The notes below the pieces were generated by a model. The model was not told the origin of the DNA and searched no databases. It was given only the letters and a program-made list of their open reading frames with translations. A stretch of DNA of 25,080 bases from Pseudomonadota bacterium (GTDB lineage Bacteria; Pseudomonadota; Alphaproteobacteria; Rhizobiales; Beijerinckiaceae): contig JAEXGT010000061.1 in NCBI GenBank assembly GCA_023450615.1, positions 1-25,080 on the forward strand, written 5' to 3'. The position numbers and the translations under genes are program-made. The stretch's first letter is position 1, and every line of letters starts with the position of its first letter. Below, piece by piece: positions 6,631-14,147 of this stretch.

Positions 6631-7893
6631 ATGCGCCGGGTTGTTGTTACGGGTCTTGGCATGGTCACGCCGCTGGGCAGCGGAGTGGACACCACATGGT
6701 CCCGTCTGATCGAGGGACAAAGCGGCGCAAACAAGATCACCGACTTCCAGGTCGATGATCTGGCCTGCCAGATCGCCTGCCAGATCCCGGTCGGCGACGG
6801 CTCCAACGGCACCTTCAATCCCGATGAGTGGATGGAGCCCAAGGAGCAGCGCAAGGTCGACCCCTTCATCGTCTACGCCATGGCGGCTTCCACCCAGGCC
6901 CTGCGCGATGCAGGCTGGGCTCCGAAGACCTATGAGGAGCAATGCGCCACGGGCGTGCTGATCGGCTCCGGCATCGGCGGCATCGGCGGCATCTACGAAG
7001 CCTCCGCGACCCTCATTGAGCGCGGCCCGCGCCGCATCTCTCCCTTCTTCATTCCCGGCCGCCTGATCAACCTCGCGGGCGGTTACGTTTCCATCGAGCA
7101 CGGACTGAAAGGCCCGAACCATGCGGTGGTCACGGCCTGCTCCACCGGCTCGCATGCCATCGGCGACGCAGCGCGCCTGATCGCGCTCGGCGATGCGGAC
7201 GTGATGGTGGCCGGCGGTACGGAATCTCCGGTCAACCGCCTCTCGATCGCGGGCTTCGCCGCCTGCCGCGCGCTCTCCACGAGCTACAACGACACGCCTG
7301 AGAAGGCCTCGCGCCCCTATGACAAGGACCGTGACGGCTTCGTCATGGGCGAGGGCGCGGGCGTCGTGGTGCTGGAAGAGTACGAGCACGCCAAGGCGCG
7401 CGGCGCGAAGATCTATGCCGAAGTCATCGGCTACGGCCTGTCGGGCGACGCTTATCACATCACCTCACCGTCCGAGGACGGCGACGGCGCTTATCGCTGC
7501 ATGGCCGCCGCTCTCAAGCGCGCTGGCATTCCGGTCTCCGAGATCGATTACGTGAACGCTCACGGCACCTCGACCCCGCTCGGCGACGAGCTGGAGCTGA
7601 AGGCTGTGGAGCGCATCGTCGGCGACTCGGCGGGCAAGCTCTCCATGTCGTCCACCAAGTCGGCCATCGGCCATCTCCTTGGTGCCGCCGGCGCGGTCGA
7701 GGCGATCTTCTCGATCCTCGCCATGCGCGACGGCATCATCCCGCCGACCGTCAACCTCGACAATCCGTCCGTGGACACCGCCATCGACCTCGTGCCGAAG
7801 GTGGCCAAGCGGAAGGAGGTCAATGTGGCCCTGTCGAACTCCTTCGGGTTCGGCGGAACCAACGCCTCGCTGATCTTCCGCCGCGTTGCCTGA
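6631..7893 (+). CDS. fabF: 3-oxoacyl-ACP synthase II
   Basis: FabF condenses malonyl-ACP with acyl-ACP to lengthen the chain by two carbons, with decarboxylation. The 420-residue protein has the Cys-His-His set of elongating ketosynthases: Cys170 in TACSTGSHA, His311 in NAHGTSTPLGD, and Lys343/His348 in STKSAIGHLLGAAG. The glycine-rich C-terminal loop NSFGFGGTNASL is intact. Two Cys-plus-His-His type enzymes, FabF and FabB, share this pattern; position directly after acpP favours FabF. The upstream terminator leaves only a short leader with a weak ribosome-binding site (AGGG), suggesting expression below that of acpP. Confidence 0.95.
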   Translation: MRRVVVTGLGMVTPLGSGVDTTWSRLIEGQSGANKITDFQVDDLACQIACQIPVGDGSNGTFNPDEWMEPKEQRKVDPFIVYAMAASTQALRDAGWAPKTYEEQCATGVLIGSGIGGIGGIYEASATLIERGPRRISPFFIPGRLINLAGGYVSIEHGLKGPNHAVVTACSTGSHAIGDAARLIALGDADVMVAGGTESPVNRLSIAGFAACRALSTSYNDTPEKASRPYDKDRDGFVMGEGAGVVVLEEYEHAKARGAKIYAEVIGYGLSGDAYHITSPSEDGDGAYRCMAAALKRAGIPVSEIDYVNAHGTSTPLGDELELKAVERIVGDSAGKLSMSSTKSAIGHLLGAAGAVEAIFSILAMRDGIIPPTVNLDNPSVDTAIDLVPKVAKRKEVNVALSNSFGFGGTNASLIFRRVA

Positions 7894-7989
7894 GGATAAG
7901 CGCCCCTCCGTTACGGCTTTTCGCCATAATCCCCATTAGGGTGTCGGAAGAGTCGGGAAGGACCCGGCCGGCACCAGAAAAGCATCGTG

Positions 7990-9399
7990 ATGTTCGGACG
8001 AAAAAAGAAAAACACCCTGATTTCTGAGCACGAGGCTGAGGTTCACGGCCAGGAGCAGCCCCGCTTGGCGCCCCGCTCGCCGAGTGAGGCCCTCAAGCCT
8101 TCGCTTGCTCCGCCGCCTCCGCCCCGTCTGCGCCGCCGCCGTGGCGGCATGCTTTCCGTCATGAGCGGATTGCTGACGCTGATCGTGGCTCTGGCGATCG
8201 CGGGTATTTTCGGCTTCACCATGCTTGAGCACGAGGTCACCGCCCAAGGCCCGCTGCAGAACGACAAGGTGGTGCTGATTCCACGCAATACCGGCACGAG
8301 CGAGATTGCCGGCATCCTCAAGGATGAAGGCGTCATCAATCGGCCCTTCCTGTTCGAGGCCTACGCGCTCATCAACCGCCAGCGCGGCCAGCTGAAAGCC
8401 GGCGAGTTCCAGTTCAAGGCGGGCACGAGCATCGAGGAGGCCATCGACACCCTGGTGCAGGGCAAGGCGATTCTTCACTCCGTCACGATCCCCGAGGGGC
8501 TGACGAGCGATCAGATCGTAGCGCGCCTTTATGAGAACGAAATTCTCTCCGGCGATATCGTCGAGACGCCGCGCGAGGGAACCCTGCTGCCCGACACCTA
8601 CAAGTTCGAGCGCGGCACCACGCGCCAGCAGATCATCAATTCCATGCAGGCGGCCCAGCGCCAGGCCCTGACCCAGATCTGGCAGCGCCGCTCGGCAGAG
8701 CTTCCGATCAAGTCGCCGCAGGAACTCCTGATTCTCGCCTCCATCGTGGAGAAGGAAACGGGCCGTGCGGACGAGCGCACCCGCGTGGCGGGCGTGTTCA
8801 TCAACCGCCTGATGAAGCGCATGAAGCTCCAGTCCGATCCCACCATCGTTTATGGCCTGGTCGGCGGTAAGGGCACGCTCGGCCGTGGAATTCTGCGGAG
8901 TGAGATCGAGACCGCGACACCCTACAATACCTACGTGATCGAAGGCCTGCCGCCGGGCCCCATCGCCAATCCGGGGCGCGCGGCGCTTGAGGCCGTAGCC
9001 AACCCGTCGCGTACCAAGGATCTCTACTTCGTCGCCGACGGCTCGGGCGGCCACGCCTTCGCCGAGTCCTACGAGCAGCACCAGCGCAATGTCGCCCGCT
9101 GGCGCCAGATCGAGAAGACGAAGGCTGCCACGGATAACGACAACGTGGATCGCGCCGTCGATCCGGATGCTCCCAATCAGCCTGCAACTCCGGGGCAATC
9201 CGGTGCGGTGGATGATGGCCTGTCCGAGCTTCGCGGCACGGCGAACGCCATGCCTGCACCCGGCGCGCGCACTGCCGGCACGGCGGGGAAGCGGCCTCGC
9301 GGCTTCGATGCCAGCGAGGGCACGGAAAAGGATCCGCTCAAGAACAAGACGTTCGACCTGACCAATCCCAAGAGCGTTCCCGATCTTAAGCAGCCCTGA
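7990..9399 (+). CDS. mltG: Endolytic peptidoglycan transglycosylase MltG
   Basis: MltG (YceG-like) cleaves nascent glycan strands inside the chain and is thought to terminate peptidoglycan polymerisation at the inner membrane. The protein is 469 residues from ATG 7990 (a GTG directly before it is in frame). A proline-rich cytoplasmic N-terminus (PPPPPR) and basic stretch precede one membrane segment about 55-80. The periplasmic LysM-like and catalytic parts follow, with the signature LASIVEKETG holding the catalytic Glu (about 254) and NRLMKRMKLQSDPTIVYGL after it. A tail of about 85 residues beyond the domain, rich in Pro, Ala, Asp and Gly, is low complexity. The fabF-mltG-yicC-gmk order is common in alphaproteobacteria. 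No clear Shine-Dalgarno lies near the start. Confidence 0.93.
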   Translation: MFGRKKKNTLISEHEAEVHGQEQPRLAPRSPSEALKPSLAPPPPPRLRRRRGGMLSVMSGLLTLIVALAIAGIFGFTMLEHEVTAQGPLQNDKVVLIPRNTGTSEIAGILKDEGVINRPFLFEAYALINRQRGQLKAGEFQFKAGTSIEEAIDTLVQGKAILHSVTIPEGLTSDQIVARLYENEILSGDIVETPREGTLLPDTYKFERGTTRQQIINSMQAAQRQALTQIWQRRSAELPIKSPQELLILASIVEKETGRADERTRVAGVFINRLMKRMKLQSDPTIVYGLVGGKGTLGRGILRSEIETATPYNTYVIEGLPPGPIANPGRAALEAVANPSRTKDLYFVADGSGGHAFAESYEQHQRNVARWRQIEKTKAATDNDNVDRAVDPDAPNQPATPGQSGAVDDGLSELRGTANAMPAPGARTAGTAGKRPRGFDASEGTEKDPLKNKTFDLTNPKSVPDLKQP

Positions 9400-9459
9400 C
9401 CGCTTCCGGCGGGGCCGCTCCGTCGCTTCGGTGTTGAGGCGCAAAACCGAATCCACTTT

Positions 9460-9494
9460 TCCGCGCGATGCGTTATGGTCGCGCGGATTTTTTC
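9460..9494 (+). terminator. Rho-independent terminator after mltG
   Basis: A perfect 9-base-pair stem (TCCGCGCGA at 9460-9468 with TCGCGCGGA at 9479-9487) closes a 10-base loop and runs straight into TTTTTT. It begins 60 bases after the mltG stop and ends 29 bases before the yicC start, so it separates the fab-mltG transcript from yicC-gmk. Confidence 0.85.
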
Positions 9495-9523
9495 ATTTCT
9501 GACTGACGCCTGAGGTTCAGTGC

Positions 9524-10411
9524 ATGTCAATTGCAAGCATGACCGGCTTTGCCCGCGAGGCCGGTGTGACCGGCGCCTATCAATGGGCCTGGGAGATTAA
9601 GACCGTGAACGGACGCGGGCTCGAGGTGCGTGTGAGAACGCCGTCAGGCCTCGATGCGATCGGAGAAGAGGCGCGGGGCCAGATCCTCAAGGCGCTCACC
9701 CGAGGACAGGGGCAGCTCAATCTCGCGATTTCCAAGGCCTCGGCGACCCCGAAGCTGCGCGTCAATCAGGAGGTGCTGCAATCGCTGCTCGCAACCATCG
9801 GAACATTAAGCCTGCCGGACAATGTGAAACCGGCCTCTCTGGACGGGCTTCTTTCGGTTCGCGGTGTCGTGGAGCTCGATGAGGATGCGGTCGATCCCAG
9901 CCAGGACGAAGCGCTGGTCGCAGCGCTCAAGGGCGGAATTTCCAAGCTGATTGACGCCTTGAAGGATGCGCGGCTGAAAGAGGGCCAGGCGCTTGCCACC
10001 GTTTTGAACCAGCAGCTCGATACGATTGCGGCGCTCGTCACGGAAGCCGAAGCCTGCCCAGCCCGTCAGCCCGAGGCCATCCGCGCGAGGCTCGAGGCGC
10101 AGATTGCGGAACTGCTTGACGGCAAGGGCTCCCTCGACCCGGCCCGGCTGCATCAGGAGGCCGTGCTTATTGCCGCCCGCGCCGACATCCGCGAAGAGAT
10201 CGACCGCCTGCGCGCCCATGTGGAGGCTGCGCGCGGTCTTCTGAAGGAGGGCGGTGGCGTCGGTCGCCGCCTCGATTTCCTGGCGCAGGAATTCGGCCGC
10301 GAGGCCAATACCCTGTGCGCAAAGGCCAATGATGTGGCTCTCTCGAGGATCGGTCTTGAACTGAAGGCCGTTATCGAGCAATTCCGCGAGCAGGTTCAGA
10401 ATGTGGAGTGA
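9524..10411 (+). CDS. yicC: YicC/YloC family endoribonuclease
   Basis: A 295-residue member of the YicC/YloC family, whose E. coli and Bacillus members act as endoribonucleases or RNA-decay factors. It opens with the family signature MSIASMTGFAREAG and ends with the conserved C-terminal domain (formerly DUF1732): EEIDRLRAHVEAAR, GRRLDFLAQEFGREANTL, and the Lys-Ala-Asn-Asp stretch after it. Length is typical (about 290). The ATG has GAGG eight bases upstream. It lies just behind a terminator and its stop is within a few bases of the gmk start, so yicC and gmk form a unit, as in many proteobacteria. Family assignment is sure; its physiological targets here are unknown. Confidence 0.93.
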   Translation: MSIASMTGFAREAGVTGAYQWAWEIKTVNGRGLEVRVRTPSGLDAIGEEARGQILKALTRGQGQLNLAISKASATPKLRVNQEVLQSLLATIGTLSLPDNVKPASLDGLLSVRGVVELDEDAVDPSQDEALVAALKGGISKLIDALKDARLKEGQALATVLNQQLDTIAALVTEAEACPARQPEAIRARLEAQIAELLDGKGSLDPARLHQEAVLIAARADIREEIDRLRAHVEAARGLLKEGGGVGRRLDFLAQEFGREANTLCAKANDVALSRIGLELKAVIEQFREQVQNVE

Positions 10412-10415
10412 TGCG

Positions 10416-11066
10416 GTGAGCCAAGATTCGAAATCCCCGGTCGGCCGTCGTGGCCTCATCCTCATCCTGTCCTCGCCCTCCGGCGCCGGAAAGACCACGC
10501 TCACCCGCAGCCTTGTGGAAGAGCGGGCCGGTGCGCTCTCCATCTCCGTGACCACGCGCCCGAAGCGTCCGTCCGAGATCGAGGGCAAGCATTATCACTT
10601 CATCGATGTGGAAGAGTTCAAGGCGATGCGCGATCGCGATGAACTCCTCGAATGGGCCGAGGTGCACGGCAATTTCTATGGCACGCCGCGCAAGCCCGTG
10701 GAAAAGATCCTGGCATCCGGCCAGGACATGGTCTTCGACATCGATTACCAGGGCACCCGTCAGGTGCGGCAGAAGCTGCCCGACGACGTGGTGACCGTCT
10801 TCATCCTGCCCCCGAGCTTCAAGGAACTGAAGGCGCGTCTCGAACGCCGCGCGGAGGATGCTCCCGAGGTGATCGCCAAGCGCCTCGCCAATGCGCGCGT
10901 CGAGATGGAGCGCTGGGTCGAGTACGATTACGTGATCGTCAACGAAGACCTGGGCGACTCGTTCGAGAAGCTCAAGGCGATCCAGTCGGCGGAGCGTCTG
11001 AAGCGCGACCGTCTCGTGGGCCTGTCGGAGTTCGTCGAAGGACTGCTTTCGGAAAAAATCGACTGA
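10416..11066 (+). CDS. gmk: Guanylate kinase
   Basis: Gmk phosphorylates GMP to GDP with ATP, feeding GTP, dGTP and ppGpp pools. I choose the GTG at 10416 because GGAG lies seven bases upstream, giving 216 residues; an ATG at 10401, overlapping the yicC end by 11 bases, would add five residues and cannot be excluded. The P-loop is SPSGAGKTT at 20-28, the GMP-binding segment is TTRPKRPSEIEGKHYHF at 46-62, and the NFYGT lid motif is at 86-90. Length matches the family (about 205-220). The stop is 10 bases from the convergent ddl stop, with no obvious terminator in between. Confidence 0.95.
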   Translation: MSQDSKSPVGRRGLILILSSPSGAGKTTLTRSLVEERAGALSISVTTRPKRPSEIEGKHYHFIDVEEFKAMRDRDELLEWAEVHGNFYGTPRKPVEKILASGQDMVFDIDYQGTRQVRQKLPDDVVTVFILPPSFKELKARLERRAEDAPEVIAKRLANARVEMERWVEYDYVIVNEDLGDSFEKLKAIQSAERLKRDRLVGLSEFVEGLLSEKID

Positions 11067-11076
11067 GGTCCGGCCG

Positions 11077-12189
11077 TTACACGAGCGCCAATGCATTCCT
11101 GCGCTCGTGGCGAGCAATGGCGTGATCCAGCAGAATATCCATCAGTTCCCGCGTCGGCAGGCCTCCGGCTTCCCAGAGTTTGGGATACATGCTGATGGAG
11201 GTGAAGCCTGGGAACGTGTTGGCCTCGTTCACGAAGACGGTTTCCTCCCGGTTGGGATCGACGAAGAAGTCGATGCGCGCCATGGCTTCGCAAGCCAAGG
11301 CTTTGAAGGTCGCGATAGCGAGGCTCTGAATTTTTTGCGCCTGCTCCGCGGGCAACGCGGCGGGAATACGCATCATGGCTCCATCCGCATCGATGTATTT
11401 CGCGTCGTAGCTGTAAAAGCCGTGATTGCCCGCAGGTGCGATCTCACCGAGCGGAGAGGCGCGCACTTCGCCTGACGCATCTTCCAGCACCGAGCACTCG
11501 ACTTCACGCGCGCCGATGACCCCTTTTTCCACGAGCAGCTTTTCGTCGTAGCGGAAGGCATTCTCGCAGGCTCTCGCGAACTCGTCCGCATTCGTCGCGC
11601 GCGCGACGCCGACGGAGGAGCCCATATTGGCGGGCTTGATGAACAGATCGCCGCTGCCGAGCGCATCGACGGCGGAGCGGTAATCCAGAGGCTTGTCTCG
11701 CGTGACGGTCACGAAAGGCACGACAGGGAGGCCGGCATCGCGCAGCAGGCGCTTGGCGATGTCCTTGTCCATGCTGGCGGCGGAGCCCATCACGCCGGAG
11801 CCTACAAAAGGAACGTTGGCGAGCTGAAGGAGGCCCTGAACCGTTCCATCCTCGCCGTTGGGGCCGTGGAGAACGGGCACGACGGCATCGAGGTGCAGGG
11901 AGCGGGAGGAGGTCTCGCCGTCGAGCACGATCATTACGCCGTTGCCGCCCGGAAGCAGCGCTACCTGGGGAGCGCCTTCGGTGATCGCGAGCGCTTTCAC
12001 GCCGCTTCCCACGCCATTGCCGTTGCCGCACAGGCGCCACCGCCCATCCCGCCCGATGCCGACAAGAACGACATCGTAGCGCTCGGGATCGAGGGCGCGC
12101 AGAACATTGGCCGCCGATTGCAGAGAGACTTCGTGTTCCGCTGAGCGTCCTCCAAACAGAAGTCCGACCGTCTTGCGCGTCTGCATCAT
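11077..12189 (-). CDS. ddl: D-alanine--D-alanine ligase
   Basis: Ddl joins two D-alanines with ATP for the peptidoglycan precursor pentapeptide. The 370-residue protein is of the longer DdlA-like form (DdlB enzymes are about 305). It shows SAEHEVSL with Glu20, signature 1 HGPNGEDGTVQG at 108-119, the ATP-grasp strand FIKPANMGSSVGV at 183-195, the omega-loop with FYSYDAKY at 258-265, and signature 2 NEANTFPGFTSISMYP at 321-336. The omega-loop Tyr residues fit D-Ala rather than D-lactate specificity. GGAG is six bases upstream of ATG 12189. In many relatives ddl sits in the division/cell-wall cluster; here it stands downstream of rsmA facing gmk. The 93-base gap to rsmA shows only a short CTGCT/AGCAG hairpin. 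Confidence 0.94.
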   Translation of the reverse strand: MMQTRKTVGLLFGGRSAEHEVSLQSAANVLRALDPERYDVVLVGIGRDGRWRLCGNGNGVGSGVKALAITEGAPQVALLPGGNGVMIVLDGETSSRSLHLDAVVPVLHGPNGEDGTVQGLLQLANVPFVGSGVMGSAASMDKDIAKRLLRDAGLPVVPFVTVTRDKPLDYRSAVDALGSGDLFIKPANMGSSVGVARATNADEFARACENAFRYDEKLLVEKGVIGAREVECSVLEDASGEVRASPLGEIAPAGNHGFYSYDAKYIDADGAMMRIPAALPAEQAQKIQSLAIATFKALACEAMARIDFFVDPNREETVFVNEANTFPGFTSISMYPKLWEAGGLPTRELMDILLDHAIARHERRNALALV

Positions 12190-12282
12190 GCACCTCTCCC
12201 GCCGCAGCCCGGCAGGGCCGACGAATACGATGCCTTCATCATTGTGCAGCGAGGTTAAGGTCTGCTGAAGAGCAGGGGCCGT

Positions 12283-13134
12283 TCAGCGGCGCGCCGCGTC
12301 GAAGGCATTGGCGAGTGCCACGTAGCCCTCCACAGGCACGTTCTCGGCGCGGCTCGTTTCTTCCAGGCCTGCGGCTGCGATGATCGGAGCCGGATCCGGC
12401 GCGATTGCCTTCAAACTCTGGCGCAGCATCTTACGGCGCTGGCCGAAAGCCGCGCGCGTCACGGTCTCCAGCGCGCCGATGCGGCATGGCAGGGGCGAAG
12501 CCTTCGGTGTCAGGTGAACAATGCTCGACGTGATCTTCGGCGGCGGCACGAAGGCGGAGGGCGGTACGTCGAAGAGAATGCGCGAATCCGTGCGCCAGCC
12601 ACAGAGCACGCCGAGCCGCCCGTAATCCTTCGGATCGTCCTCCGTCGCCACGATGCGCTCGGCCACCTCGCGCTGGAACATGAGGGTGAGGGAGGACCAC
12701 CAGGGCGGCCATGCCTCACCCGTCAGCCAGCCGGTCAGCAGCGCCGTTCCCACATTGTAGGGGAGGTTCGCGATGATGCGCACCAGGCCTCCACCCACCA
12801 TGGGGCGCGGGTCGAATTCCAGCGCATCGGCCTCGATGACCTCCAGGCGTCCCGGATAATGATCGGCGATCTCGGCCAAAGCCGGCAGGCAGCGGCTGTC
12901 GCGCTCGATGGCGATGACCTTCTTCGCGCCCGCCGCAAGGATGGCGCGGGTGAGGCCGCCAGGGCCGGGGCCGACCTCGATGACGGTGGCATCCTCCAGC
13001 GGGCCTGCGGAGCGGGCGATGCGGCTCGTGAGATTGAGATCGAACAGGAAGTTTTGGCCGAGGGACTTCTTGGCCATCAGCCCGTGGGTGCGGACCACGT
13101 CGCGTAAGGGAGGGAGATTGTCGATCTGGCTCAT
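12283..13134 (-). CDS. rsmA: 16S rRNA (adenine(1518)-N(6)/adenine(1519)-N(6))-dimethyltransferase
   Basis: RsmA (KsgA) dimethylates two adjacent adenines in helix 45 of 16S rRNA late in small-subunit assembly; its loss is known to give kasugamycin resistance. The 283-residue protein has KSLGQNFLFD at 23-32, the SAM-binding motif EVGPGPGGLTR at 53-63, Glu77 of the IER motif, and the catalytic motif NLPYNV at 123-128. AFGQRRKMLRQSLK (229-242) and RAENVPVEGY in the C-terminal domain are also characteristic. Its ATG overlaps the pdxA stop in ATGA, so translation is probably coupled. The pdxA-rsmA pairing is widespread in proteobacteria. Confidence 0.96.
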   Translation of the reverse strand: MSQIDNLPPLRDVVRTHGLMAKKSLGQNFLFDLNLTSRIARSAGPLEDATVIEVGPGPGGLTRAILAAGAKKVIAIERDSRCLPALAEIADHYPGRLEVIEADALEFDPRPMVGGGLVRIIANLPYNVGTALLTGWLTGEAWPPWWSSLTLMFQREVAERIVATEDDPKDYGRLGVLCGWRTDSRILFDVPPSAFVPPPKITSSIVHLTPKASPLPCRIGALETVTRAAFGQRRKMLRQSLKAIAPDPAPIIAAAGLEETSRAENVPVEGYVALANAFDAARR

Positions 13135-14147
13135 GGCTGCTTCGTTCCCGAGCCGAGGCGGGCTGCCAGCTTGATGGCGGCCATGAGGCTGTCGGCCCGC
13201 GCGATGCCCTTGCCCGCGATGTCGAAGGCGGTGCCGTGATCCGGTGAGGTGCGCACGAAGGGCAGCCCGAGCGTGACGTTCACGCCCTCGTCAAAGGCGA
13301 TGGTCTTGATCGGGATAAGAGCCTGATCGTGATACATGGCGAGCGCCGCATCATAGCTCTTGCGGGCACGGGCATGGAACATGGTGTCCGCCGGAAGCGG
13401 GCCGGTGACGTCAATGCCCTCAGCCTTCAGCGCCGTAATGGCCGGGGTGATGACAGCTTGGTCCTCCGATCCCATGGAGCCGTTTTCTCCCGCATGGGGG
13501 TTGAGGCCCGCCACAGCGAGCCGGGGGCTCTTGAGGCCGAAGCGATCCCTCAATTCCCGGGCAACGATGCGGCCTGTGAGCACGATCAGTTCTGTCGTGA
13601 GGGCTGAGGGCACGGCTGTGAGCGGAATATGGACCGTGACCGGCACAACAGCGAGTTCCTCGCTCCAGAGCATCATGACCGGATGATAGCTGTTCCCGTC
13701 CTGGCCCGCGAGGGCTGCCAGGAATTCCGTGTGTCCCGGATGACGGAAACCGGCATCGTAGAGCACATGCTTGGCAATCGGATTGGTGACGACGGCGCTG
13801 GCAGCACCATTGCGCACAAGGCTCACCGCCGTCTCGATGGATTCGATCACGGACGCAGCGGAGGCGCGATCCGGCTTTCCGGGTTGAGCGGAAACACGGG
13901 CCTTCAGGGGAATGACAGGAAGGGCCTGAGGAAAGACCGAAGACGTCTGGGGCGCTTCCACGGACGCGATGGGCACAGTCCAGCCCAAGGCTTTCGCCAC
14001 CTCTTCCAGATGGGCGGGATCGGCGAGGACAGCGAAGGGCGGGAGCTTCTTCTTGTCCCGCTGGAGCCAGGCCTGGAGGGTCAGTTCCGGTCCTATGCCT
14101 GCCGGGTCGCCTTGGGTGAGAAGAAGAGGGCGCTCAAGCCCAGCCAC
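13131..14147 (-). CDS. pdxA: 4-hydroxythreonine-4-phosphate dehydrogenase
   Basis: PdxA oxidises 4-phosphohydroxy-L-threonine with NAD in the DXP-dependent route to pyridoxal phosphate. The 338-residue protein has the family start LTQGDPAGIGPE (10-21), the phosphate-binding KHVLYDAGFRHPGHTEF segment (126-142), and the three metal-ligand histidines at 173 (TVHIPL), 218 (NPHAGE) and 273 (YHDQ), in line with E. coli His166, His211 and His266. The start is GTG, sharing one base with the lptD stop (TAGTG on the minus strand), so lptD, pdxA and rsmA are translationally linked. The surA gene often present between lptD and pdxA is missing. Confidence 0.95.
   Translation of the reverse strand: MAGLERPLLLTQGDPAGIGPELTLQAWLQRDKKKLPPFAVLADPAHLEEVAKALGWTVPIASVEAPQTSSVFPQALPVIPLKARVSAQPGKPDRASAASVIESIETAVSLVRNGAASAVVTNPIAKHVLYDAGFRHPGHTEFLAALAGQDGNSYHPVMMLWSEELAVVPVTVHIPLTAVPSALTTELIVLTGRIVARELRDRFGLKSPRLAVAGLNPHAGENGSMGSEDQAVITPAITALKAEGIDVTGPLPADTMFHARARKSYDAALAMYHDQALIPIKTIAFDEGVNVTLGLPFVRTSPDHGTAFDIAGKGIARADSLMAAIKLAARLGSGTKQP

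Noticed and set aside
7936..9456. A 506-codon open frame on the minus strand opposite mltG
   Set aside because: Antisense shadow; no domain, and mltG carries its full signature.
10371..11117. A 248-codon minus-strand frame opposite gmk
   Set aside because: Shadow of gmk, which has an intact P-loop and GMP site.
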